Shown here one piece after another: positions 1 to 10,998 of a DNA stretch of 64,000 bases (position 1 is the first letter of the stretch; every line of letters starts with the position of its first letter). A program made the translations under genes and the position numbers. The notes under the pieces are model-generated. The model was not told the DNA's origin, ran no database searches, and saw only the letters and a list, made by a program, of their open reading frames with translations. This DNA is from Limnanthes douglasii subsp. nivea (taxonomy: Eukaryota > Streptophyta > Magnoliopsida > Brassicales > Limnanthaceae): contig JAUPFV010000004.1 of the NCBI GenBank assembly GCA_036936605.1, forward strand, positions 288,900,009 to 288,964,008, read 5' to 3'.

Positions 1-702
1 TCGGTTCGGTTCCGGTTCTAGTTTGGTCTGAGTTTGGTTCGGTCTGGGTGGGTCTGCTTAAATATATATATATATATATATAATTTATTTTGCAATTTTT
101 TTACTTAAATAAATAAGATAAAATTAAAATTTAGAAGTTAATGTTTGATTTTTATTAAAAATTGGTAATTAATTACTAATTAATTTTGGTGATATTAAAA
201 AAATAATTATTAAATTTTCATTTTTATTTCTTAAATAAATAAGATAAAAATTAAAATTTAGAAGTAATGTTTGGTTTTTATTAAAAATTGGTAATTAACT
301 ATTAATTAATTTTGGTGATACAATTATAAAAAATAAAAAATAATAGTAAAATAGTCGGTTCTACCGGTTTTATTGTTCGGTTTCGTATCGATTCTATCGG
401 TTTACCAATCTTATCGGTTCGGTTCGATATCGATTCTGTCGTTTACCGGTTTTATTAATCAGTTCTACCGGTTTTATTAATCGGTTCTACCGGTTTATCG
501 GTTTTGTTGGTTTGATTCCTTACCTTTTTTCAGTTTCGCTTCCTTATGGATTTCGGTTATAAATAAAAATGATATGATTAAATTAATCAACTATATCCAG
601 ATTTTTATAATATGTAATCCCGATAAGTAATCCATTTTCTTTATGATGGTAGGTCACCCTCTAATCGTTTTAATGCGATTCAAAATTTCTGGCTCTGCCC
701 CT
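1..702. repeat. Left copy of a ~700-bp direct repeat rich in CGGTT motifs
   Basis: This copy matches 1722-2422 through a purine/pyrimidine-skewed block of CGGTTC and CGGTTT words, a TA microsatellite, AT-rich spacers and an end near an 'AATGCGATTC' block. The copies differ by scattered substitutions and by an extra ~45 bases here near 610-655. CGGTT-rich subterminal blocks are common in non-autonomous hAT-type elements, but no terminal inverted repeat was proven. No coding potential was recognised. Confidence 0.75.
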
Positions 703-965
703 CTTTTCTATCATCAGCAGATTTTCAAATCATCTTTACCATAGCAAATTGTCAAGTCAATCAAAATCAAAATATCATTGTGGATGATTTAAATTTGTTA
801 AATGTAACTATATCAAATTATAACTTAAATTGTGGATGATTTAAATTTGTTAAATGTAACTATATCAATATAATTATGAATTTTAATTTTTTAAGTTTTG
901 TAATGAATTTAAAACATTTAAATCCAAATTTATAGGTTATTATGTTATTATCTATTTTTATTTTT

Positions 966-1345
966 TGTTACTAAAATGTTTCGAAAATTGTTTCGAAAAT
1001 ATTTGATAAAAAATTCTAAAAAACTTTCGGTGTCCGAATCAAACAAACCAAGTCTCTATTAATTTATAGATCTCACAAAATTATAAATTATGATATAATT
1101 TTTTTTTACTTACTAAAGTATTCCAAAAATTGTTTTGAAAAACCTTAATAAAAAAAACTTAAAAACTTTCGGTGTCCGAATTAAACAAACTAAGTCTCTA
1201 TTTATAGATCTCAAGAAATTATAAATCATGGTATATATATATAAATTACTAAAATATTTCAAAAATCATTTTAAAATGCTTAAAATATTTTGGTGTCGGA
1301 ATCAAACCAACCAAGTCTCTATTTGTAGATATCGAAAAATAAAAA
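966..1345. repeat. Three tandem units of ~120-140 bp
   Basis: The landmark GGTGTCCGAA (GGTGTCGGAA in the third unit) occurs at about 1029, 1171 and 1292. Each time it is followed by AAGTCTCTATT and a 'TAGATCTC' or 'TAGATATC' block, and preceded by 'ACTAAA..TTTC.AAAATT'. This is a short diverged tandem array lying between the two copies of the larger direct repeat. Confidence 0.7.
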
Positions 1346-1626
1346 ATAATAGTATTTTTGTTTTACAAACCATTTATCTTAAAAAATGATGTTAAGAATG
1401 GAAAAAAAAAAGGAAACTTGACATGCTGTTATTGGACGAAAAAAAGATGGATCGAGGTTCATCTTTTTGAACCCAAACCAGCTTTTGAGTCCAGCTGCAT
1501 TAAAAAATTCATTGCTGCCTATATTTCAATTGAAATATGCGCGGCTGCGCATGGTTTACAGTAACTAGTAAGGCTCATCTGTCTACATCCAAGTGTAGGC
1601 TGGCTCTAGAGTGTCCAGTCCCACTA

Positions 1627-2422
1627 GAGGTGTTATATGTCCGGGTTTTGACGAACCAGATGGGACCGCGAAGTTTTTGGTTCTATTTTTTAGAACAAAA
1701 CCGGACTGGACTTCTAAATTTTCGGTTCGACTCCGGTTCTAGTTTGGTCCGAGTTTGGTTCGGTCCGTTTCGGTTCGGTCCGGATGGGTCTGCTTAAATA
1801 TATATATATATAGTTTATTTTTCAATTTTTTTACTTAAATAAATAAGATAAAATTAAAATTTAGAAGTTAATGTTTGATTTTTATTAAAAATTGGTAATT
1901 AATTACTAATTAATTTTGGTGATATTAAAAAATAATAATGTAATTTTCAATTTTTTTTTCTTAAATAAATAAGATAAAAATTAAAATTTAGAAGTAATGT
2001 TTGGTTTTTATTAAAAATTGGTAATTAACTATTAATTAATTTTGGTGATACAATTATAAAAAATAATAGTAAAATAATCGGTTCTACCGGTTTTATTGTT
2101 CGGTTTTGTATCGAATCTATCGGTTTACCAATCTTATCGGTTCGGCTCGATATCGATTCTGTCGTTTACCGGTTTTATTAATCGGTTCTACCGGTTTCAT
2201 TAGTCAGTTCTATCAATCGGTTATACCGGTTTATCGGTTCGGTTCTACCGTTTTATCGGTTTTGTTGGTTTGATTCCTTACCGTTTTTTCAGTTTCGGTT
2301 CCTTATGGATTTCGGTTATAAATAAAAATGATATGATTAAATTAATCAACTATATCCAGATTTTTATTAATCGTCCGCCCTCTATTCGTTTTAATGCGAT
2401 TCGAAATCTCTGGCTCTGCTCT
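1627..2422. repeat. Right copy of the CGGTT-rich direct repeat, possible hAT-type terminus
   Basis: From 1722 the sequence repeats 1-702. Immediately upstream, 'TAGAGGTGTTATATGTCCGG' at about 1627 resembles termini of non-autonomous hAT elements, and the block up to 1800 is again rich in GGTTCGGTCC words. I could not pair it with an opposite terminus or an 8-bp target duplication, so the element class is inference. The repeat relationship itself is directly visible. Confidence 0.6.
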
Positions 2423-4168
2423 AACGCAAATTATGCACTTAAAGCTAGGAAGGATCTGGAGATGGAAGAGTTGCAGGCACGTAACACAGCAACTATGATG
2501 TCTGCTCTAACGCAAATGGTTGGTTTATCTTTCCTTGTCTGTTAAAAATGATTTGATATCTATGATATTTTGCCTCTGATTTAATATATATTACAGCACG
2601 AGATGATACGTACGAAATTGGATCTCATCTCCGAAAAGTAAAGACTCTCCGATGCGGTTGCGTTATTATAATGTTGTAACGGAAAACACTCTGCGGTGCG
2701 GTTGCGTTATTATATTGTGTAACGAAAAATAATTTACGTTATTTTTATTGTTGTAATTTAAGTTTCTTGCTTAGATTTGGTTGTAATTTTTAGTTTTTTA
2801 ATTAATCTCTGCAACTTTTGTGTTTGGATCTAGTTCTAATTTATGGTTTCTTAATTTTGGGTTACTTCTCTCAGCATAATGCCTAGGTTTGCAGGCATTA
2901 TGCTGATAGAAGAGCCAGGAAGTTAGTGACCGGAGGTTACTCTTTTCTTGTGGTTTCTCTTTTCTTTCCTCTTCATTTTGCAGGAACAGGTCGAAGAGCT
3001 AGGAAGTTAGTGACAGGAGGTTACTGAATATTGCTTATGAATGAATAAAATGGAATGCTGATGGAGACTTGAAGGATGAAGAAAATTGAACCGAAGCTAG
3101 AGCTGGAACATGTTTCATATATCTATTTTTTTTAACGAGTCTGTTTCATATATTTTTTTTAACATGACATTTACAAAAAATTTAATAAGTTATATACTAA
3201 TTCAGTTATACGTTAATTATTATCAATTTTCCTTAGCTACGTCAATTTTTGGCTTATTTCTTTCAATAATTAGTAGCCAATCCTTATTTACATTTGTATT
3301 AAAATGCATAAGAAAAACAAGTTCATTTGCGGGTAAGTGTTGAGACACAACGGTATCTAAACTTTTGCTTTTAAATTTGAGTTATAGCCTGTTAAAAAAT
3401 TCATACGTCTTAAATGATTTGATAAGGAAAAATTCACCCCCCTAGTTATTTATATATTGTTTATTAAAATTTCATTTTATTAAATTAATTTGTAATGATC
3501 ATAAAAAATTTAATATCATATTAATTTTTAGTTTAAGTTAGTACAAATTTATACAAGTCAAAGGTGATGAGACACTACACTACAGCCAGACTTCAACATG
3601 GGAGATTTTGAATTTGCCCTGCAGGCTTAGCCTGCAACTAGACCCTAAACGTTTTTCAATTTTTTCAATTTGGTGATTTATGTTTAAATTTTATCAGTTT
3701 GGTGCCTATCTTTTTAATCGGTATCATTGCAGTTCCTAGACGGTTAAATCTAGAAGCTCCATGGCTAAAAATCAACAACAAAACAACACTTAGAATACTG
3801 AAGTCTTTAATGAAAAAATCAAGATGGTTGTAATAAATAAAGATTTGAATGATAGGAAATATAGTTTAAATGTAAGTTTCGAATTAAAGGGTAAAAGGAA
3901 GGACTTATGTGCAAATAACCCATTAAAAACTAGCTGACTGAAAACACATTCATCTTAATCCGGGATTCATTGCTTCGTACCCAAAATATATTCTGTTCCA
4001 CCCATCGACATAAACCATCCATCCTTCTACTTATTCAGTCATCCAACAATCTAACTATCTAGTCGGAGTCTGAGAGCTTGAGCCATCCAGCCATTCAGTT
4101 ATCCAGCCATGGTCTTAGTAAAGGCCCAAAAGGACCATCGACAAGCTCATCTAACTAAGAGAAAAGCC
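2423..4168. other. Intergenic sequence, no gene recognised
   Basis: Short open frames here (for example 2270-2545 and 3110-3343) have no recognisable motif and a composition expected of AT-rich noncoding DNA. A short duplicated phrase, 'GAAGAGCTAGGAAGTTAGTG' versus 'GAAGAGCCAGGAAGTTAGTG', occurs near 2910-3020. Nothing else was identified. Confidence 0.5.
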
Positions 4169-4441
4169 AACACCCATTGTTCGAGCCAAACCCGATCCAG
4201 GCGTCACAATACCCATCGTTCGAGCCAAACCCGATCCAGGCGTCACAACACCCATCGTTCGAGCCAAACCCGATCCAGGCGTCATAACACCCATCGTTCG
4301 AGCCAAACCCGATCCAGGCATCACAACAACCATCGTTCGAGCCAAACCCGATCCTGGCGTCACAACACCCATCGTTTGAGCCAAACCCGATCCAGGCATC
4401 ACAACACCCATCATTCGAGCCAAACCCGATCCAGGCGTCAT
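4169..4441. repeat. 39-bp minisatellite, seven units
   Basis: Seven tandem 39-bp units contain the core TCGAGCCAAACCCGATCCAG. Because 39 is divisible by 3 and the unit has few stops, frames on both strands stay open across the array: a 13-residue repeat rich in S, Q, T and R on +, and glycine-rich repeats on -. Those frames (4109-4492 +, 4151-4519 - and 4155-4535 -) are best explained as a by-product of the repeat, not as genes. The third-position pattern does not favour any frame. Confidence 0.9.
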
Positions 4442-4856
4442 ACAAAATTCTTTTCGATGTATCCATCTCGACGAGAGCGTAACAAGCATTAGTGAATGCT
4501 CTACTCTTGCTGGGCACAAAATTCTTCAGGAACATTACTAATCCTAACCCAAACTAACGAAGAAGGGTTTTCGTACTTGACGTTGAAGTCTGGCGACCAA
4601 TGTAAAACTCTCACCGAGCTTCCCATTGATTAGCCACATATTTTTTGTTATCGAATTCAATCATAATGTGGTGCGAATCCCAGATCTTGTAATTGTAATC
4701 GTTTTTAAATGGGCAGTCATATTACTGCTCTTAAAATTAGATTAATGGGACAAGTGATTGCTACCCGAAATAAGTTATTTATTTTATAGTCTTAAATCGA
4801 TGATTCGTCTCTCGACTATCACGTTTTCTGCCATTTAGTCCATCAACAAAAAAAAG
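4442..4856. other. Spacer with a dispersed repeat at 4791-4841
   Basis: No gene was recognised. Bases 4791-4841 are the near-perfect reverse complement of 21086-21137, so this is one copy of a dispersed repeat. The right edge is an abrupt junction into gypsy pol sequence. Confidence 0.6.
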
Positions 4857-6806
4857 ACCGTATTTTCAAGCGCATTCCATAGTAGTTCGAACAGCTTTAC
4901 CTCTTAAAGGTTTATTGCAAAGGCCGGATATCTCGGGAAAAATGACAAAATGGTCGGTCAAGTTGGGAGATTTTGACATAAATTTTGAGCCTCGAACGGC
5001 TATAAAGGCTCAAGCTTTGGCATACTTTTTGGTCAAATTTCATTCGGATCAAGTAGATATGGAGATCGATGATTAGCAGGGTAAGTTTGAATGGTTAGTT
5101 CGAACTGATAGAGGGTCGAATGTTTCTGGAAGTGGCACGGGGGTACAATTAATCTCTCAAGATGGGATAGCAATATTTCAGGCTATATGTTTTGGTTTTA
5201 AAGAACAAATAATAAGGTAGCATATTAAGCGGCGTTAGCAGGGTTGAGGCTGGCTCAGGTATGTGAGGTAAAAAGGGTTAAGTTGTTAAGCGATTCACAA
5301 CTTGTAATTAATCAAGCATTGGGAAAATCAGAAGCAAGAAAGGATCAACTAGTCAAATACTTGAAAGTGTTGAAGGACTTGGTTTTAACTTTTGAAGAAG
5401 CTAGATACGAGCATGTTCGAAGAGAAGCGAATTTGATCCCTGATTCCTTAGCAGCTGCTTCGCGTTCAGAAAATTCTCCTTGGGTCATAATTCAGGAATT
5501 TCCCTCGATTAAAAGAGATGCAGAGCAATTGATGATAATATATGGGGGAAACAATGTTGTTATGGAAGATTGGAGGTTGAAAATTGTTGAATTTTTGGAG
5601 AACGATGTTTTACCAACGGATAAATCAGAGGCCAGAAGAATTTGATTCAAGTCTCACGGTTATATCGTTTTAGGAGTAGTTTTGTACAAGAAATCTTTAA
5701 GTAGGTCTTTGTTCAGATGTCTGGCAAAGGACGAGTCGAAAATTGTATTATCAAAGTTACAAAACGGGGAAGGATCTGCGCATTGTGGATATAAAACACT
5801 AATTCGAAGATTATTTCTAGTTGGTTATTATTGGCCGACTATATCAAATGATGCTAAAGAGCTGGTAAAAAGGTGTGATACGTGCCAAAGTTATACCAAT
5901 ATAATACATAAACCACGAGTTTTTCTTGAGAGTATTTCTGAAGCCTTGTCATTCAATCGATGGGAAATTGATTTGGTTGGCCCTTTGCCAATGGAGTCCG
6001 GGGGAAGATAAACGATTATAGTGGCGGTTGATTATTTCTCTAAATGGGTGGAAGCAGAGCCTTTAGTGGGAACGAAGGCAAAAGATGTCATTAAGTTTGT
6101 TGTTTCAAACATTTGTTATAGTTTTGGAGTTCCATTGAAAGTTACAACAGATAATGGACCCCAATTTGACAACAAGGAATTTAAGAATTTTTGCGCTTCT
6201 AAGGGCATACAATAATGTTTTTCTGCTCCATTTCATCTGCAAGCTAATGGGAAGGTGGAGGTTACCAATAGAACGATTCTTGACGGTTTACAGAAAAACT
6301 TGGAAGGAAAGGCTGGAAAATGACCAGATTATTTACAGGAAGTGTTATGGGCTTACATAACAACATCGCGAACAACGACTTCGAAATATCCGTTTGCTTT
6401 GGTTTATGGCATGGATGTGGTGGTCCCCTCGAAAATTATTTTCCCATTATACCGTATGACAGCATACACAGCGGAGTTAAATGATCAAGGCAGGGCAATA
6501 TAACTTGATTTGGTGGAAGAAAGAAGAAGACGTGCACAATTGAAATCCCTACATTATCAAACATTGATGAGAACTATGTATGCTTCACAAGTAAAACATA
6601 TGGATTTTAAGGTGGGAGATAAAGTATTACGAAAAAAATTTCTTCACACCAAGGAAAAAAGCCTCGGAAAGTTGGGACCAAATTGGGAAGGTCCTTATGA
6701 AGTTACACAGAAAGTAATACAGGGAACGTATCGATTGAAGGATAAATATGGGAGGAGCCTCAAACATCCATGGAACATATAACATCTGAAGCTGTATCTT
6801 GAGTAA
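4857..6806 (+). pseudogene. Decayed RNase H-integrase part of gypsy pol (family A)
   Basis: Readable pieces include the RT/RNase H junction ('RPDISGKMTKWSVKLGDF'), RNase H ('SDSQLVINQALGKSEARK'), the integrase zinc-binding region ('HCGYK..', 'CDTC'), the catalytic aspartate regions ('VDYFSKWVEAEP', 'TTDNGPQFDN') and the C-terminal 'KLGPNWEGPYEV' motif just before a TAA at 6804. Reading needs several frame changes and passes internal stops, for example near 5074, 5219, 5643, 6009 and 6213. The pieces at 5244-5645, 5682-6011, 6021-6215 and 6510-6782 belong to one dead gene. It cannot make an active integrase as it stands. Confidence 0.9.
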
Positions 6807-7018
6807 GAATGAAAATCTTGATATATAACTTTTCTTTTCTAATTTTTTCTTTGTAAGACAGCGAATGCATAATCTTTCCAATCCTGATAGGCACAGGAAG
6901 GTTTTAACGAGGTGCCATTATTAGCTGATAAATATATCTCAAGCTTTGCCTCGAATTATCGTTTCAGTCTAATCAGCTAAGCAGATGATAAAAAATTATC
7001 ACAACTATAATTATGCAT

Positions 7019-7150
7019 GACTAAAGTCAGCATACAACGATTGTTATGTCCAATAAAAGTTGGCATAAAACAACTGTTATATCCAACGTAAGTTGGTATA
7101 AAATTATTACTGTGTCTAATGAAAGCTGACATACAATTATTATCATATCC
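7019..7150. repeat. 33-bp tandem repeat, four units, in the pol-antisense spacer
   Basis: Four diverged 33-bp units (7019-7051, 7052-7084, 7085-7117, 7118-7150) share the pattern A-A-G-T-[TC]-[GA]-G-C/T-A-T-A followed by 'TAT[AG]TCC'. They lie between the end of pol and the antisense gene. This is the same place where the full-length copy carries different 49- and 51-bp repeats. Confidence 0.75.
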
Positions 7151-7311
7151 AATATGAAGTCTCAGATTTTATAGGTAGATGAATAATGTTCCAAATATTT
7201 TCATATTAAGTAAAGTGGATTAGACAAATATTCCCCGGAAAATGTTGACAGCATTACAAAAATTGCCTCGAAAAGAATGGGGACTTATACAAAAAAGGTG
7301 GAACAAAAAGA

Positions 7312-9629
7312 CTATTGATTACTTAAAATTATTGAGGAATCACTTTCCTCGAAATCTGATGTGTCACTATCCCTCACAATAATATCAGGTGGGCAAATTT
7401 CGGGAGAGACAAGTTTCCAAAAACTACCCAAGTCATACTCAGGATAGTTCTCATGGATCTCAGTGATTAATCCTGCTCGGATGGTAGCATCACTGGCGTT
7501 CAACTTGTCTACGCATTTGTTAGCATAGGCATCTATATCTGCTTCTTTTTCTTTCTCAAGTTTCCTTAGAAGATACCTTTTTTTTCCACTATCCTCTCAA
7601 AGTCTGCGAAGCATTTCGTGAAACCTTTTGTTGAAAGTTGGTGTGCTTCTTTGAGAGCTGTAAGGAGTTTTTCTTGAGCATCAGTCTTTTTGTGATAGAG
7701 ATCTCTTTCTTCTTGACAACATTTTTCTAGAAGTAGAATATAGTTTTCCGAGGCAACCAGATTTTCCCAGTGCATCGGCTTATTTTTTCAGATGAGAATG
7801 TTGTTTTTTCATCTCTTCAAGTTGGGAGGAAGCAAGGGAAGCTTTGAATTTGTAATAATTTTTCATGTCTTCCAGATGATGCATCTTTTTCCCCATGGTG
7901 ACAGAGGCATGAAGTAGCCTTCGAACACTAAGGGAAAAGTCGTCTCCCTGAGTTATTTCGAAGGAACTGCTAGGAGAGCCTATTTCGGCAGAGACAAAGT
8001 TTGAGGACTCCCCAATCAGTATGATGGGGTCAACAATTTGTGGGGGATCACTTTGAGGAATAAGAAGAGGGGGCAATCTTGGGAGAGGATCATTATTAGA
8101 TGAAAGACTTGGAGAGAGAGTAAGTTCGAAGAAGATGACTCTTGTGGGGCAGCTAGTCCTTCGGAGTCTGAGTGTTGATCTTTGGTTGATACTTCCTCTT
8201 TGGAATCATCCAGGTGACTTTTGGCTCGGGAGCGCTTTGGGAGGTAATTTACAATGTCTTACTTTTCAAGATGGTCGAGGACTTCTTGCTTAGGGGGAGC
8301 CATCAATTCCTTCACAGATATCCTATCTAAGGGGTTTAGCCTCCATAGTTGACTCTTGGCTAAATTAGTATTCATGAAGCATAGGCGAAATTTATTTTCC
8401 CAAGCTTCTTTGGCCCATTCGTTCAGTTTGGTAAAGATCTTGGTGGCATTTTCCACATAATCAGTGTAGGGCTTAGAGATGCCAATCATGGCTGCAAAAA
8501 ATTCGAGGAATAAAATTGGTGAAATAGTTATACGAAGAAGATTAAGGTATGATTTGAAAATTTTACCTATGTTAGTCTACAAAAGAGAAAGCTTGTGTGG
8601 GTTCGAGGAGGTTGACTCAGAGCTCGTCTCCCAATGTTCGAAGAAGAAAAGAAATTGTTGTTTCCATTTCTTATCAGCTTCTAGCAAATCTTTCACTAGC
8701 TTTTGTCCTCGGCCAAAGGTTAGTGAATAGAAAGGGAAAACAGATTTTTTGCCAAGCCTGATAATCCTATGAGCTCCTCCAAGGAAAATTCGTTACCAAA
8801 AATTCTCGAGGCCATGATACACGCCATAAGCGTGTACCACATGTTTGGACCTACTTGGGTAGGCTAGAGGTCAATTTTAGCAAAATATTTGATGAAGAAT
8901 AGATCCAAGGGATACCTCAAACCCCCAATTCATGATCTTTGTGTATATGACCAATTCTTCGTCTCTAACGGACATGGGAGTCTCACCTTCCATCGGAAAT
9001 CTGATGGTAATATATGAAGGAATTCCTCATCGAGTTCTTATCATGGTTTCTTCCGATGGCAATAAGTATTTATAAGTAATGTTGTGAATTATTACCAAAT
9101 GTTTGTTTTATATGCCTCGAATATTGTCATCAACGATGGCGTCGAGTTCCAGAGGAAGCGTGATATCACCTTTGGACTTGGGAGCAATTCTCAGAGACTG
9201 TTCCTCAGAATTTTCAGGAGGGGTTGCAGATACTTGACTCGAGGAGGCCACCAGAAGACCATCGGATTTTCTTTTATCTGTGTTGGGTGTTTAAATTTGA
9301 TTTAAGTTGGTGTTTTCTAAGGCAACTACTTTTCCTTTGCTTTTAAGGGCCTCGTATTTCGCTGATTGTACTTCCTCGTCAGTAATTGTAACTCTTGAAT
9401 GAGTAAATCTATGACTTATTTGCCTTGTAATCAAGGGGGTAGCTGGTAGATCTGACCCAAAGCCTTCGGCTTTCTGAGGAGGAGGTTGGTTGTTAATCTG
9501 AATTGGGATCGGACTTTGGGGTTCTGAGGGGGCTTGTTTGGAGTGTTTGTGTTCTTTGGAGCTTTTCCTATCTTTATGGTGCCTTTTCCTCTTGCCATAA
9601 GAATTTTTGTGGTGTTTATCTTTACCCAT
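7312..9629 (-). pseudogene. Decayed antisense gene of family A gypsy element
   Basis: Pieces on the - strand line up in order with the antisense gene at 53260-56226. These are a basic N-terminus starting MGKDKHHK at 9629, an exon-2 start 'MIGISKPYTDYVENATKIF' at 8489 followed by 'WRLNPLDRISVKEL', then a coiled-coil-like part (8076-7566) and a C-terminus 'YPEYDLGSFWKLV' (7503-7312). An acceptor-like 'TTTTTTGCAG' precedes exon 2, and a donor-like GTAAAA sits at the matching exon-1 end, so the intron is shared with the other copy. Frameshifts and stops break it. Function is unknown; the family matches 'putative gypsy-type transposon' proteins found in antisense in Tat-lineage elements. Confidence 0.8.
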
Positions 9630-10647
9630 GGATTCGAGGTGGGAGTTAAGGTTAGAGTTGAGGGATTGACAAGAAATGTCGAAGGGAATAATGGCAAAAG
9701 AATTTTCCGATGGAGGCCAGACGCCGTAGAATGTGGTTACATGAATTCTTTGAATTTTTTACTAATGAATAGCCACTCTGGAATTCGACGAGGTTTGGGG
9801 GGCATAAGCTGGTCTTCTCTCTCTATAAAGTTTTGAGTAGAATTTAGTCTATAATGAAAGGTGTGAGTTGGGAAAGAATATTTATAAACAACAGATAGGC
9901 TTTTGAGAGGGTTAAGGCATGGGGACACTTTTATTTGTTTGCCTATGGGTATTATCGGTAGCGTAGGTGTAATTTTATTGTGTTGAGAAGTATGATGGAA
10001 TGTGAAGGGACAAATGATATGATGAGAGATTTTGGGAAATGCGATAATATTTATAAAAAGATTTAGTTACAAAGTTTTCATTAGGATGACATCACTAAAA
10101 AAAAGGCGGGAGATTGTTTGGTTGGAATATGAAAGAGCGCGATTGAAAATTTGAAGAAGTTTATTGTCAAAAGATATTCGAAAGACATTTATTATGATCT
10201 AGTCTTTGCAATATGTTAGCTAAGACTGTGGGACTACGTTCATATGAATGTTTTCGAGGTGATATTTTCGAGGAGGCAAAATATTCTTGAGAATGTTTTC
10301 TAGTCTTTGCTAACATATTGCAAGGACTGGGGGACTACGCATTTATATATATATTTTCAAGGAGGTAAAGTGTTTTCAAAGATGAAATTCGAAGAATAAT
10401 TCATATGAATATTTTCGAGGGGGTGAAGTGTTTTCAAGGATGAAATTTGAAGAAGAATTTTATAATTAAAATGATTATTTCGAGAAAGTCAGAAGGAAGG
10501 AAAGTTATTTTCGAGGAGGTATCTTCGAGGTAACTAAAGGCACGTCGCGTGAATGTGAATTTTCGAGGAAATCTAAAGATGAGAATAAATTCAAAGAGTA
10601 CATCACAGTCCTTGCCAAAAACATTTTCACAAGGACTGGGGGGCTAC
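9630..10647 (+). other. Noncoding 3' region of family A with repeated polypurine-tract-like motifs
   Basis: No gene was recognised. The word TTCGAGG or TTCGAAG recurs many times. Polypurine-tract-like blocks of the form A-A-G-[GA]-A-C-T-G-[GT]-G-G-G-R-C-T-A-C occur at 10221-10237, 10321-10337 and 10631-10647. The last directly precedes the 3' LTR and is the expected primer site for plus-strand synthesis. Confidence 0.65.
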
Positions 10648-10998
10648 TGATAAGGAAGGATAAAAGATGAGGGAGGTAATTGCGAAGAAATACTTTAATT
10701 AGGGAAAGATTGCAAAATATGTATTGAAAAAGAACTAATTATGAATAAACAATAAAAGGGGGGGCTAAGTTTGCAATTGTTAGGTAGTTGGACATGTGGG
10801 ACCCATTATTTGTATTATAAAAGGACCCTAGATTTAGGAAAAGAGTGATCATTATTAAAATATACTTTCTCTCTCTACAATTGTCAAGTTTCTCTCTCTA
10901 AAAGACTAGTGACTAAAAATCTGTTATTACGATATAATCTCTCATAGTATTGTTCGATACAAATTACTCCTTCATAGATTCATAAATCATCAGACTCA
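10648..10998 (+). repeat. 3' LTR of the truncated family A element
   Basis: It starts TGATAAGGAAGGATAAAAGA directly after a polypurine tract ending GGGGGGCTAC, as in the full copy. It contains a TATA box (TATAAAAG, 10816-10823) and the CTTTCTCTCTCTAC block typical of family A LTRs. The right edge is set at about 10992-10998, where similarity to hAT coding sequence begins. It is diverged from the LTRs at 45750 and 57128. Confidence 0.8.

Larger units (their letters stand above)
4857..10998 (+). mobile_element. 5'-truncated Ty3/gypsy (Tat-like) element, family A
   Basis: Homology to the full-length copy at 45750-57529 starts abruptly at about 4857, inside the RNase H region (equivalent to about 50037), and continues through integrase, the pol-antisense spacer, the antisense gene, a polypurine tract and a 3' LTR. 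The 5' LTR, gag, protease and reverse transcriptase are missing. Many stops and frameshifts break both genes, and divergence from the full copy is high, so it is much older. The remaining length is about 6.1 kb against about 7.5 kb in the full copy. The 5' break could be a deletion or a rearrangement; the flanks do not decide. Confidence 0.9.
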
